A stretch of DNA of 64,000 bases from Calditrichota bacterium (GTDB taxonomy: Bacteria > Calditrichota > Calditrichia > RBG-13-44-9 > J042), in assembly GCA_013150955.1 (NCBI GenBank), contig JAADJD010000043.1, positions 110,450 to 174,449 on the forward strand, written 5' to 3'. Below are positions 1-8,915 of this stretch, piece by piece. The notes under the pieces are model-generated. The model did no database searches, was not told the origin of the DNA, and was given only the letters and a program-made list of their open reading frames with translations. The position numbers and the translations under genes were made by a program. Position 1 is the stretch's first letter, and every line of letters begins with the position of its first letter.

Positions 1-1
1 T

Positions 2-475
2 GCCCTGGGGATTCGGTATGTGGGTGAAGGCGCGGCGCGGTTGCTGGCGGATCACTTTAAGTCCCTGGACAAGTTGATGCAGGCATCGGTGGAGGAAATC
101 GCCCAGATTCCAGGCATTGGCTGGAAGACCGCCAAAAGCGTGTACGATTTCTTCCGGCGCGAAGAAAACCTGAAGGTCATTGAAAAACTGCGCCAGGCAG
201 GGGTGAGCTTCGAAATGGCCGAGGAAAAACCCGCGGAAGTGGACGAGCGGTTTTATCAGAAGACCTTCGTGTTTACCGGAGCCCTCAGCCGCTATTCCCG
301 GGACGAGGCTTCCCGCCTGGTTGAGGAACGGGGGGGCATTGTCAGCAATTCCGTCTCTCGCAAAACCGATTACGTGGTTGTGGGAACCGATCCCGGCTCC
401 AAATTACAGAAGGCCCAGCGCCTGGGCGTTCGGATTCTGACGGAGGAAGAATTCTACCAGATGCTGGGAGAATAA
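2..475 (+). CDS. ligA: NAD-dependent DNA ligase, C-terminal part (partial at window edge)
   Basis: Seals nicks in duplex DNA using NAD+ during replication and repair. Only the last ~158 codons are present; the frame is open to the first bases of the window, so the gene starts upstream and the apparent GTG at 20 is not its start. Visible parts are helix-hairpin-helix segments (GIRYVGEGAARLLADHF, then IPGIGWKTAKSV) and a C-terminal BRCT domain from about TFVFTGALSRYSRDEA, including the SRKTDYVVVG motif and ending in the usual short tail. This order matches the end of bacterial LigA. The catalytic adenylation and OB domains lie outside the window. The gene stops with TAA, followed by about 120 bp before the next gene. 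Confidence 0.93.
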   Translation, partial: ALGIRYVGEGAARLLADHFKSLDKLMQASVEEIAQIPGIGWKTAKSVYDFFRREENLKVIEKLRQAGVSFEMAEEKPAEVDERFYQKTFVFTGALSRYSRDEASRLVEERGGIVSNSVSRKTDYVVVGTDPGSKLQKAQRLGVRILTEEEFYQMLGE

Positions 476-612
476 AAGCAATTATTCGGGCGGATGTGTG
501 CTGGGTTACAGCGGGTCTGTTGAAAAATGTTAATTTGATGGGAACCACAGTCTGGTAGTCGAATACATATTAAAATGCTGGATGTGGAAAAAAGAATTTG
601 GAGGAGACTGTT

Positions 613-1944
613 ATGAAGCGTTTCATGCTGTTTGCATTGGTGTTCGGGCTTATTGTGATGGTGGGTTGTTCAAAGGATACGACCGGCCCTGAACAGGAAC
701 CCCCCGTTTTGCCGGAAAATCTGGATCAAAATGTGGTCACCACTCCAACAGATGCGCCTGATCAGGTAAAGTTTTATGGAGGCCCCCTAAATACTTTTCG
801 ACAGAGGTTTCAATTGGTGTTTCAACAGTGGAGAGCTCTGATTCAGACCACGGAAGCGAAATTTGAAGACGGCAAGTGGGTCTGGGAGCAGACTCAGAAT
901 AACTTTACGATTCGGCTGGTGGCCTGGATGGAAGATGACGGTACCCAGAAGTGGGAACTTTATTTTGACGGCACGGATCCCGATACCAAGCTTCAATTCA
1001 ACAATGTAAAGGTCCTGGAGGCGTCCCTCAGTCCAGATGGCAAATCCGGAACATTTAAGGTTTACGATCCGGTAACAAATACCCCGTTGTTTACCTACAG
1101 CTGGACGGTAGCGGATAATGGCACCGTTCAGGCAACTCTGGAAACCAGCAATAACGAACGCATTGAGGTGGTCAATCGTCCGGATGGATCGGGGAGTCTG
1201 GAGGTGTACATTAATGATGTGAAGCGGCTGGAAGCCAGCTGGGATGCCGATGGTAACGGAACCTGGACGGCTTACGATGAGAACGGTCAGCAAATTGGAA
1301 CCGGTAACTGGGGGCCGGGTGGTGTAGCACCGCCCGATGTGTCGACCACCCTGGAGACTGCTGTGGTGGAGGTTCCCGATAATGCCCCATCCAATGTCCG
1401 TGCCATGGGAGCTCCCTATTTTGCATTTCATAATTTGTTTAAGGGATGGCATCAGTGGATGAAAACGGTGATGCTCCAGGGACGGATGGTACACCAGGAT
1501 ACCACCTGGACCTGGGAAGTCAGTGCGAATAACTTGACAATACGGCTGGTGGTTACCGTTGGCCAGGATAGCAGCAAACAATGGGCGCTGTATTTCGATG
1601 GTACCGATGCGAGCGGTAATACCTACAATAACTGGAAGGCCATGGAAGGCTGGATCAGCGCTGATGAGAAAAGCGGCACGCTTACGCTGTATGAGACCAA
1701 TTCCACCAACGTACTGGTCACATACGAGTGGACAATCGATGACCAGGGCAATGTCAGCGCCGAAGTGCAAACCAGTGACGGCTATCGGATCGTGGCCCAG
1801 AAAAACGCGGATGGATCCGGTTTCCTGAAATTCTATCTGAACAACGTCCTTCGGCTGGAAATATACTGGAATGCGGATCGTTCAGGTAACTGGAAGGCAT
1901 ACGATGAAAATGGAAATTTAATTAACCAGGGCAGTTGGGGATAA
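613..1944 (+). CDS. Lipoprotein with two tandem homologous domains, unknown function
   Basis: I do not recognise this family. The N-terminus is a lipoprotein signal: MKRF, a hydrophobic stretch, then a lipobox ending VGC at about residue 23, so it is probably anchored in a membrane facing the periplasm or outside. The ATG at 613 is preferred over an upstream in-frame TTG because GGAGGAG lies just ahead of it. The mature part is a duplication. Residues ~50-225 and ~245-443 each carry a WTWE/WVWE...NNFTIRLV segment, a YFDGTD motif, a TFKVYDP/TLTLYE strand, and a closing DVKRLEASWDADGNGTWTAYDENG-like stretch. Such alternating aromatic strands suggest a beta-rich fold. It is followed by a strong terminator, so it is transcribed alone or as the end of the ligA unit. 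Confidence 0.8.
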   Translation: MKRFMLFALVFGLIVMVGCSKDTTGPEQEPPVLPENLDQNVVTTPTDAPDQVKFYGGPLNTFRQRFQLVFQQWRALIQTTEAKFEDGKWVWEQTQNNFTIRLVAWMEDDGTQKWELYFDGTDPDTKLQFNNVKVLEASLSPDGKSGTFKVYDPVTNTPLFTYSWTVADNGTVQATLETSNNERIEVVNRPDGSGSLEVYINDVKRLEASWDADGNGTWTAYDENGQQIGTGNWGPGGVAPPDVSTTLETAVVEVPDNAPSNVRAMGAPYFAFHNLFKGWHQWMKTVMLQGRMVHQDTTWTWEVSANNLTIRLVVTVGQDSSKQWALYFDGTDASGNTYNNWKAMEGWISADEKSGTLTLYETNSTNVLVTYEWTIDDQGNVSAEVQTSDGYRIVAQKNADGSGFLKFYLNNVLRLEIYWNADRSGNWKAYDENGNLINQGSWG

Positions 1945-1968
1945 ACAATTCTCGTTGAACCGTCTGAA

Positions 1969-2001
1969 ACGCACCCGTCATTGCGGCGGGTGCGTTTTTT
2001 A
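1969..2001 (+). terminator. Rho-independent terminator after the two-domain lipoprotein
   Basis: Inverted repeat ACGCACCCG / CGGGTGCGT (1969-1977 with 1987-1995) with a short loop, followed at once by a run of Ts. It starts 25 bp after the lipoprotein stop codon. Confidence 0.85.
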
Positions 2002-2189
2002 TTTATAATTGAAATCAGGCATTCGATATCCGGAATAGGAACGGCAGGGTGCCGTGTTTCCCACAGGTTCAGGAAACGCGCGTTTTTTGGGACGGGACGG
2101 ATCATTCTACCTGTTACGCAGGATTTAAGGCTGGCTGGATGGGGGAGGGAGCCTTGAAACAGAAGTGGGACAAACGTGGAGGGTAAAGG

Positions 2190-3521
2190 ATGAAGGGTGT
2201 GATTGGAATCCGGAAAGAGACGAAGGATGTTACCGAACGCCGGGCCCCCCTGACGCCTCATCAGGTGAAGCAATTGATTGAATCCCACGGAGTGCACGTG
2301 GTGGTGGAACCGGCAGAAAATCGGTTGTTTCGTGAATCGGAGTATCAGGCAGTGGGTGCCGAGATTTCGACCGATCTGACAAAATGCAACATCATTTTCG
2401 GTGTTAAAGAAATTCCCGTTCCCGACCTGCGACCACGACAGGTTTATTGTTTCTTTTCCCATACTATTAAGGGGCAACCCTACAACATGCCCATGTTGAA
2501 ACGGATACTGGAATTTGAGGATACCCTGCTGGATTACGAACTGGTGGTAGACAAACAGGGAAAGCGGCTGATTTATTTCAGTGATTTTGCCGGATATGCT
2601 GGTATGATTGATACCCTGTGGGTCCTGGGGCAACGTTTATTGTGGGAAGGCATCGACACGCCTTTCCGTCACATCCGCCAGGCGATCGAGTACGGCAGTC
2701 TGGAAGCCGCCCGGAAGGCCATCCGGCAGGTGGCCCGGCAAATTTCTCGGGAGGGTTTTCCCCCGGCAATCGTTCCGCTGGTGGTTGGGTTTACTGGAAG
2801 AGGGCACGTATCCCAGGGTGCACAATCCATTTTTGATCTCCTTCCTCACCAGGAAATTTCTCCAGAGGATTTGCCGGGATTTCTCGAAAAAGGGATGTTT
2901 TCTCGCCATTGTCTGTACAAAGTGCGGTTCTTAAAGGAGCATCTTTACGAACCCATCGATCCCAATCTCCCCTTCGATGCCACCCAGCTGATGGCTCATC
3001 CCGAACAATATTGCAGTCGATTTGAGCGGTTCGTTCCCTATTTAACCGTATTGGTGAATGGGATTTATTGGGAACCGCGGTTCCCCCACATTTTAACCAG
3101 GTCTTTTTTACGGGAATTGTTTCAACAGGCATCGCCACGGCTGCGGGTAATTGGGGACATCACCTGCGATGTGGATGGGTCTCTGGAAACCACAGTCAAG
3201 GCGACCAATTCGTTAAACCCGGTGTATGTGTATGATCCGGTTCAGGATACGGTTCGGGATGGATTTGAAGGACGAGGCGTTGTGGTTCTGGCGGTGGATA
3301 AATTGCCAACCGAACTGCCCCGGGAGGCCTCCGAGTCGTTTGGGGAGGCCTTGTTGCCGTTTGTTCCTCAGCTGGCAGTGACCGATTTTTCCAGACCTTA
3401 CTCACAACTGGACTTGCCGCTCCCTTTTCAAAAGGCGGTAATTGCCCATCAGGGGAAATTAACCCCGGATTTTCAGTATCTGAAAAAATATTTGGACCGG
3501 ATTGAAGAGACATCTGAATGA
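2190..3521 (+). CDS. Lysine-ketoglutarate reductase (saccharopine-forming), LKR half of AASS
   Basis: Predicted to condense lysine with 2-oxoglutarate to saccharopine using NADPH, the first step of saccharopine-type lysine degradation. The 443-residue protein has an alanine-dehydrogenase/PNT-like N-terminus (GIRKETKDVTERRAPLTP), then motifs that I recognise from the N-terminal half of animal and plant AASS/LKR-SDH: YCFFSHTIKGQPYNM, LIDYE-like LLDYELVVD, FAGYAGMIDTLWVLGQRL, and FTGRGHVSQGAQSIFDLLP (nucleotide-binding turn). ERRAPL and SHTIK argue against simple alanine dehydrogenase. The start ATG has GGAGGGTAAAGG just upstream. The partner saccharopine dehydrogenase lies downstream on the same strand, separated by a 491-bp gap holding a mobile repeat. 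The annotation rests on remembered family motifs; substrate preference is inferred. Confidence 0.85.
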   Translation: MKGVIGIRKETKDVTERRAPLTPHQVKQLIESHGVHVVVEPAENRLFRESEYQAVGAEISTDLTKCNIIFGVKEIPVPDLRPRQVYCFFSHTIKGQPYNMPMLKRILEFEDTLLDYELVVDKQGKRLIYFSDFAGYAGMIDTLWVLGQRLLWEGIDTPFRHIRQAIEYGSLEAARKAIRQVARQISREGFPPAIVPLVVGFTGRGHVSQGAQSIFDLLPHQEISPEDLPGFLEKGMFSRHCLYKVRFLKEHLYEPIDPNLPFDATQLMAHPEQYCSRFERFVPYLTVLVNGIYWEPRFPHILTRSFLRELFQQASPRLRVIGDITCDVDGSLETTVKATNSLNPVYVYDPVQDTVRDGFEGRGVVVLAVDKLPTELPREASESFGEALLPFVPQLAVTDFSRPYSQLDLPLPFQKAVIAHQGKLTPDFQYLKKYLDRIEETSE

Positions 3522-4012
3522 TTCCAATTGATGTATAAACCCAAATAATGCGTTGAACCACGAATCACGCGAATGAAGTCAAAAAATATCTGCAAAATCG
3601 CGAATAGATCCCGGAACACATTTTCATCCAGATTTCATAAAATGGATTTTATTATTTTTATTTGTTTTAAATCGTGTCATTCGTAGGCTATTGCATAATC
3701 TGGGATAAAAACCGATCTTTTACAAAGCGTAAAACGGCATCTGAAGAACACGTTTTTGCGTTTGTTTTTTCGCAAAGACAGTCATATCGCCTTGAGGTGG
3801 GGGAGCACCCTTCTTGTTGGGGAGATGTGGCCACCAGGAAAAATTTGGCAACGAGTGGCAAATTTTTCCCAAATTTGAAAATGGCTTGATTTCTTTAAAG
3901 GATCTCGCATAGATTTGAGGCCGTCCGGGCAGGGGGATCTATGACAGAATTCCACGGAAATCTCCGTTCGTAATCAAAGGATCTTTAATTTTAGCTGGAT
4001 AAGGAGGTTCAC
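3522..4012. other. Intergenic gap between the LKR and SDH genes
   Basis: Holds one intact 166-bp repeat element (3539-3704, listed separately) and about 300 bp of AT-rich sequence with no convincing coding frame. A good ribosome site (AAGGAGG, 4001-4007) marks the end. The gap probably carries a promoter for the second gene, but I could not pick one with confidence. Confidence 0.6.
3539..3704 (+). repeat. 166-bp MITE-like element, copy 1 (intact, forward)
   Basis: Begins ACCCAAATAATGCG and ends GCATAATCTGGG; the two ends are imperfect inverted repeats of about 40 bp containing CCACGAATCAC and GTCATTCGTAGG. It is flanked directly by ATAA on both sides (3535-3538 and 3705-3708). The length is identical to the inner nested copies at 34033 and 63707 and the copy at 55590. 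No coding capacity. Confidence 0.88.
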
Positions 4013-5335
4013 ATGAAAAATGTGGTGATTTTGGGTGCCGGTCGGGTGGCCAAACCCATGGTAGATTATTTATTAAAATTCCCGGATTATCGGGTTATTC
4101 TGGCGTCGCGTACGGTTTCCAAAGCCGAAAAGCTGATCCATCACCATTCGCATGCCGAGGCTCTTCCGCTGGACATTCAAAATGAAACCGAACTGGATCG
4201 ATTGGTGGAGCGGGCAGACCTGGTGGTCAGTTTGCTCCCTTACACCTATCACGAAAAATTTGCTCGCCTGTGTTTGACCCATCAAAAACCTTTTATCACC
4301 ACCTCTTATCTATCGGAACCCATTCGGCAGATGGATGCCAAGGCGCGGGAACGCGGGGTAATCATCCTCATGGAGATTGGTCTCGATCCGGGAATTGATC
4401 ACATGTCTGCAAAAAAGATCATTGATCAGGTGCACGCGGATGGGGGGAAGGTGGTAGCATTCCGATCGTATTGCGGAGGTATTCCTGCGCCAGAAGCCAA
4501 TACCAATCCACTGGGCTACAAATTTTCGTGGAGTCCCCGGGGTGTTTTGATGGCCGGACGAAACGGCGCCCGCTTTCTGGAAAATGGTAAGATTGTTGAG
4601 ATTCCGGGTGAAGATTTATTTCATCATCACTGGAATATCCAGATCGATGGATTTGAGCTGGAAGTGTACACCAATCGGGATTCTTTGACTTACATCGACC
4701 TGTATCAGATTCCAGAAGTTCAGACCATGTTTCGGGGCACGCTGCGATATCCCGGATGGAGCGAGGTTCTGGGTGCATTAAGTCAGCTGGGGCTGCTTTC
4801 GGAAACGAAATTTGAAGGTGTTAAACAGTTGCCTTATGCAGCAATTCTTAGGCAAATGCTGGGCATTCCGGAATCGGAGGATTTGAAGGCGGCAATAGCG
4901 CGGCGTTTAAAAAGAACGATCGATGATCCTTTGCTGAAAAAGCTGGAGTGGCTGGGATTTTTTGAAGAGACGCCTTTCCCGGATGATTCCACAACTCCGA
5001 TCGATTTTCTGACCCATTTGATGCTGGAGCGGATGCAATACGAGCCGGGGGAACGTGACCTGGTGGTGCTGTTTCATGATTTTCGTGCGGAATATCCCGA
5101 TCGGGTGGAGCGAATTACCTCCACGTTGATTGAGTATGGTCAACCCGACGGAGATACGGCCATGGCGCGTACGGTTTCGCTCCCGGCAGCCATTGCGGCC
5201 CGGCTCATCCTGGAAGGAAAGTTCCAGCATCCGGGCGTTCACATCCCTGTCCTCCCCGATCTGTATGTGCCGGTGCTGGAGGAGCTGGAAGCCCTGGGAA
5301 TTCATTGCAGAGAAAAACGGGAAGTTTTGTCCTGA
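4013..5335 (+). CDS. Saccharopine dehydrogenase (glutamate-forming), SDH half of AASS
   Basis: Predicted to cleave saccharopine oxidatively to glutamate and 2-aminoadipate semialdehyde, the second step of lysine degradation. The Rossmann motif VVILGAGRVAKPMVDYL sits at residues ~4-20. Downstream signatures match the C-terminal half of eukaryotic AASS: LVVSLLPYTYHEKFA, TTSYLSEPIRQMD, IGLDPGIDHMSAKKI, SYCGGIPAPEANTNPLGYKF-type sequence followed by SWSPRGVL, and LRGTLRYPGW as FRGTLRYPGW. At 440 residues it is close to the isolated SDH domain length. Start chosen at ATG 4013 after AAGGAGG. It works with the upstream LKR gene; the separation into two cistrons is the bacterial arrangement of what is one polypeptide in animals and plants. 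Confidence 0.88.
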   Translation: MKNVVILGAGRVAKPMVDYLLKFPDYRVILASRTVSKAEKLIHHHSHAEALPLDIQNETELDRLVERADLVVSLLPYTYHEKFARLCLTHQKPFITTSYLSEPIRQMDAKARERGVIILMEIGLDPGIDHMSAKKIIDQVHADGGKVVAFRSYCGGIPAPEANTNPLGYKFSWSPRGVLMAGRNGARFLENGKIVEIPGEDLFHHHWNIQIDGFELEVYTNRDSLTYIDLYQIPEVQTMFRGTLRYPGWSEVLGALSQLGLLSETKFEGVKQLPYAAILRQMLGIPESEDLKAAIARRLKRTIDDPLLKKLEWLGFFEETPFPDDSTTPIDFLTHLMLERMQYEPGERDLVVLFHDFRAEYPDRVERITSTLIEYGQPDGDTAMARTVSLPAAIAARLILEGKFQHPGVHIPVLPDLYVPVLEELEALGIHCREKREVLS

Positions 5336-5806
5336 GCGTACAGGCGATCCAACCCGCAGCTGAAAAATCTGTGATGGATCGCCTTCCAGAAAAATACAGG
5401 CCTCTCCAGGCTGTTCGTATCAGGAAGTGCCGCAGGTGTCTGACCCGTCTTTCCGTTTTTTCCCCTGGGGCATACACATTCAACTGACATGGCCCGGCGA
5501 AGAAGTATGGAAACGTGCTGGTCTGTGAACTTCTGTTCCTGCCGTCAGGCTCCGAAGCTACCGGACTGGGGCCAACTCCTTCCCCAAAATGGGCCTTGTG
5601 TTAGAAAAGTCACTCAAAAAATGAATCCTGCCCGATTAAAATTTATCTTCTTTTAAGAATATTTCTTGAAGAATATGAATTGTCTTTTGGTAAACATACT
5701 GTTTTCCTGCCATGACAAGCGATTTTCCTGCTGCCGAAGAATTCGGTGAAGGAGTGGGTTCAGCCGGGTTTGTGAAATTGGAACCAGAATTTGAATTTAT
5801 ACAAAA

Positions 5807-5840
5807 AAATAAAATTTTAGTCTTGAAAATAAAATCTTAG
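5807..5840 (+). repeat. Direct repeat overlapping the receptor promoter
   Basis: Two copies of AAATAAAATYTTAG (5807-5820 and 5827-5840) differ at one base and start exactly 20 bp apart, about two helical turns. The second overlaps the -35/spacer of the candidate promoter, so it could be an operator for the TonB-dependent receptor. No regulator is identified. Confidence 0.45.
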
Positions 5841-5851
5841 CGGTTTATCTT
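5823..5851 (+). promoter_or_regulatory. Candidate sigma-70-type promoter for the TonB-dependent receptor
   Basis: TTGAAA (5823-5828), a 17-bp spacer, then TATCTT (5846-5851). It lies about 70 bp upstream of the receptor start codon, which has AGGAGGT in front of it. Confidence 0.5.
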
Positions 5852-5919
5852 AAATTGCGGCCATTTATAAATTGGCCTGGAGGTAATTAAATATTTCACT
5901 CAAAAACGTAGGAGGTTCT

Positions 5920-8802
5920 ATGTGGGTTGTTACATGCCGTGGGGGCATCCGTCGGTTTTTTAGCAGGATACTGGTCTTACTGTTAATGAGCGCCCTGACG
6001 TTATGGGCGCAGGAGAAGGGGAAAATCAGGGGGGTGGTTATTGATAAAGGAACCGGGGAGCCATTGCCAGCAGCAAACATTGTGCTGGTCGGCACCCTTC
6101 ACGGTACCACAACGGATGTGGATGGAACATTCATCCTTGATGTGGATCCCGGCGATTACACTGTCCGGGTTTCTTATCTGGGGTACGAGACCCTGGAGAA
6201 AGAAGTGAGCGTGGGGCCGGGTGAAACGGTGACCGTGAATTTTGAAGTGGCGGAGAGCGTGGCCGAATTTGGCGAAACCATTGTGGTCATCGGTTCGCGT
6301 GCGGAACGAACGGCCGTGGAAACGCCGGTGCCCGTGGACGTGATTCCGGAAGTGGAAATCCGCGAATCGCCACAATACGAGCTGAACCAGGTGCTGCGCG
6401 ATGTGATTCCCTCCTATAATGCTTCCCATCAAACCATCGCCGATGGAACGGACCACATCAATCCGGCCAGTTTACGCGGTCTGGGTCCGGACCAGGTGCT
6501 GGTGTTGATTAACGGGAAGCGGCGTCATCCCAGCGCTCTGGTGCACGTGAACGGTACGTTTGGTCGGGGTACGGTGGGAATTGACCTGAATGCCATACCC
6601 AAATCGGCCATCGAGCGCGTGGAAGTGCTGCGCGATGGGGCCTCGGCCCAGTACGGTTCCGACGCCATTGCCGGTGTGATCAACATTGTGTTGAAGGAAA
6701 CGACTGGCAAGATCAACATCAACGCCATGGCTGGCGCCAACAATTTCCTGTTTCAGCGAAGCATCCAGCTTTCCCCGGAAATTCAAAAAATTCGGACGTC
6801 CAATGGCCTGCCGCCCAACGTGAAGTTTGATGACATTGATGGCCAGACCTACAGCTTTGATGTGAACTACGGCTTCCGCATTGGTAGCAATGGATTCTTC
6901 AACATCACCGGCGAATATCTGCAGCGGGGTCGAACCAATCGGTCCACCACCTGGACGGGGAAGATTTTTAATGATCTCGATTCGACGATTACTGTCTTCC
7001 GCGATGGACGCACATGGAAATTTCTGCCGGACGATCAGGAACTGCAAAGACGCGGTCTGACCCGCGATGATTTTTCCATGAAAACCGGTCAATCCGAAGC
7101 ACGCATGGGCGCTCTGTTTTACAACACCCGAATTCCTTTGAGTGATAACGGCGAATTTTATTCCTTTGGTGGATTGACCTACCGGGATGGTGTTGCCACC
7201 GGCTTTTATCGATTGCCCTATGAAGAGGCAAAAGTTAACCTACATGTTTATCCCAATGGATTTCTGCCGGAAATTCATACCAAGATTCGCGACTATTCCG
7301 CCGCATTTGGCCTGAAGGGTATCCATAAGGGCTGGATCGTGGATGGTAGCCTGACGCTGGGGGGCAATTCCTTCACGTTCAATATTGAAAATTCGATTAA
7401 TGCGTCCATCGGGGAGTCCAGCCCGCTGTCTTTCGATGCCGGGACCCTGCGGTTCCGCCAGATGGTCGGAAATCTGGACTTTCTGCGAAGCATTGACACT
7501 GGCGGTAAGGTGAAATCGCTGTCCGTGGCATTTGGTGCAGAAGTTCGGGTAGAAAACTATCGCATTGAGGCCGGTCAGTTCGAATCGTATTCACTGGGTA
7601 ATGGCGGCGACCGACCGGGAATTGATTTTGATACCACCTCCACCGGTGATCCCAAGAATCCGGGATCGCAGGTGTTTCCGGGATTCCAGCCCTCCAATGA
7701 AGTGGATCGCTATCGCAGCAGTATCGGGATGTATGCAGAAGTGGAAAGCGATGTCACCGATCAGTTCATGATCAGCGCCGCCGGTCGTTTTGAAAATTAC
7801 AGCGATTTTGGTAGCACCCTGAATGGAAAGCTGGCTGCCCGTTTCAAGGTGGCGCCGCAACTGGCAATCCGCGGTGCGGTGAGTACCGGTTTCCGGGCTC
7901 CATCTCTGCATCAAATCTGGTTCAATAACGTCAGTATTCAGTTTGTTTTTGATGCCAACAACAATTTGGTGCCCGCCCGTGTTCTGAGTGCCAGTAATAA
8001 AGATCCGGTCACCCGTGCATTTGGTGTACCCGATCTGAAGGAAGAAACCTCGGTAAACTTCAGTGCCGGTTTCACCGCGCGTCCAATGGAGAATTTTTCC
8101 ATTACCGCAGATGTGTATTACATTACCATCAACGATCGTATTGTGTTGACCAGCCGGTTTACCAATGCGGATTCCATCGTGGCACAGATTTTGAAACCTT
8201 TTGAAAAGGCTGGAGTGAACCAGGCACAGTTCTTTGCCAATGCGGTGGATACCCGAACCCGGGGATTGGACATCGTGATGGCATACAATACCCGATTGGG
8301 ACCGGGACGCCTGTATGCGACCGCATCGGCAAACTTTACCAAAACCGAAGTGCTGCGCACCAACGTACCGCTGAAGATGGCCAGGATTTTTGCGAACGGT
8401 GATATTGAAAAAGTGAAGAATACCCTGTTCAACCGGGAAGAACGCAACCGTCTGGAAGATGCGCTGCCTCAGCAAAAAGGTGCATTTACCCTGCGTTACA
8501 GCATGGGGCGTATCACGGCCATGCTGCGCAGCAATTATTACGGAAAAATCTATTATAAACCGACCAATCCCGATAATGACGAAGTCTTTAGTGCCAAGGT
8601 TCTGTTCGACGTGGACTTTGCCTATGAAGTGATGGAAGGTCTGCGGGTGTCCATCGGGGCTAACAATGTGCTGAATACCTTCCCCGATCCTCACACCAAA
8701 GCATCCAATTACAACAATGGTCGGTTCGTTTTCAGCCGCCGGGTCACCCAGTACGGGATGAACGGTGGATTCTACTATATCCGCACCTCTTTGACCCTCT
8801 AA
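5920..8802 (+). CDS. TonB-dependent outer-membrane receptor with carboxypeptidase-regulatory-like domain
   Basis: A 960-residue outer-membrane transporter that would import a ligand (siderophore, vitamin or oligosaccharide; not determinable here) using TonB energy. Residues 1-30 form a signal peptide ending near LTLWAQ. Residues ~33-112 are a carboxypeptidase-regulatory-like fold (GKIRGVVIDKGTGEPLPAAN, then YLGYE), typical of Bacteroidota/FCB receptors. A plug domain follows (~135-270: PVDVIPEVEI, LVLINGKRRHPSALV, IERVEVLRDGASAQYGSDAI then AGVINIVLK), then a long beta-barrel with FRAPSLHQIW and a C-terminal strand ending RTSLTL. No SusD-like partner is next to it, so it is not a classical PUL pair. 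A strong terminator follows. Confidence 0.92.
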   Translation: MWVVTCRGGIRRFFSRILVLLLMSALTLWAQEKGKIRGVVIDKGTGEPLPAANIVLVGTLHGTTTDVDGTFILDVDPGDYTVRVSYLGYETLEKEVSVGPGETVTVNFEVAESVAEFGETIVVIGSRAERTAVETPVPVDVIPEVEIRESPQYELNQVLRDVIPSYNASHQTIADGTDHINPASLRGLGPDQVLVLINGKRRHPSALVHVNGTFGRGTVGIDLNAIPKSAIERVEVLRDGASAQYGSDAIAGVINIVLKETTGKININAMAGANNFLFQRSIQLSPEIQKIRTSNGLPPNVKFDDIDGQTYSFDVNYGFRIGSNGFFNITGEYLQRGRTNRSTTWTGKIFNDLDSTITVFRDGRTWKFLPDDQELQRRGLTRDDFSMKTGQSEARMGALFYNTRIPLSDNGEFYSFGGLTYRDGVATGFYRLPYEEAKVNLHVYPNGFLPEIHTKIRDYSAAFGLKGIHKGWIVDGSLTLGGNSFTFNIENSINASIGESSPLSFDAGTLRFRQMVGNLDFLRSIDTGGKVKSLSVAFGAEVRVENYRIEAGQFESYSLGNGGDRPGIDFDTTSTGDPKNPGSQVFPGFQPSNEVDRYRSSIGMYAEVESDVTDQFMISAAGRFENYSDFGSTLNGKLAARFKVAPQLAIRGAVSTGFRAPSLHQIWFNNVSIQFVFDANNNLVPARVLSASNKDPVTRAFGVPDLKEETSVNFSAGFTARPMENFSITADVYYITINDRIVLTSRFTNADSIVAQILKPFEKAGVNQAQFFANAVDTRTRGLDIVMAYNTRLGPGRLYATASANFTKTEVLRTNVPLKMARIFANGDIEKVKNTLFNREERNRLEDALPQQKGAFTLRYSMGRITAMLRSNYYGKIYYKPTNPDNDEVFSAKVLFDVDFAYEVMEGLRVSIGANNVLNTFPDPHTKASNYNNGRFVFSRRVTQYGMNGGFYYIRTSLTL

Positions 8803-8825
8803 TGGATTGCAGTAGCGGATAAATG

Positions 8826-8860
8826 AAAGCCCCGCTGTCGAGAGATAGCGGGGCTTTGTT
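8826..8860. terminator. Bidirectional terminator between the TonB-dependent receptor and aminotransferase genes
   Basis: Perfect 11-bp arms AAAGCCCCGCT / AGCGGGGCTTT (8826-8836, 8847-8857) with a 10-nt loop. The stem has A and T runs on both sides, which suits the two convergent genes. Confidence 0.85.
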
Positions 8861-8915
8861 TTCTACGGGCTTTTTCTGACAAAGGACGCCCGGTCCGATC
8901 GGCTATCGATTCAGG

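Larger units (their letters stand above)
5336..5919. other. Intergenic region upstream of the TonB-dependent receptor
   Basis: 584 bp without a credible gene; the short open frames have no family resemblance and no ribosome site. The second half is AT-rich and contains a candidate promoter and a 20-bp-spaced direct repeat (both listed separately). Confidence 0.6.

Noticed and set aside
787-1770. Long open frame (327 codons) antisense to the two-domain lipoprotein
   Set aside because: Runs opposite to a gene with a lipobox, ribosome site and internal domain repeats; the antisense translation has no signal or family motif.
2190-3521. Alanine dehydrogenase for the first lysine-degradation gene
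   Set aside because: It shares the superfamily, but ERRAPL, SHTIK and GRGHVSQGAQ match the LKR half of AASS, and saccharopine dehydrogenase is adjacent.
3535-3708. ATAA as part of the element ends rather than a target duplication
   Set aside because: Not fully excluded. It is disfavoured because diverged flanks vary (TTAG, TCAA), and outer copies rejoin with exactly one ATAA after removing the inner copy. Only empty-site comparison would settle it.
7591-8694. Open frame antisense to the TonB-dependent receptor
   Set aside because: The sense frame has a complete receptor; the antisense frame has no recognisable protein.
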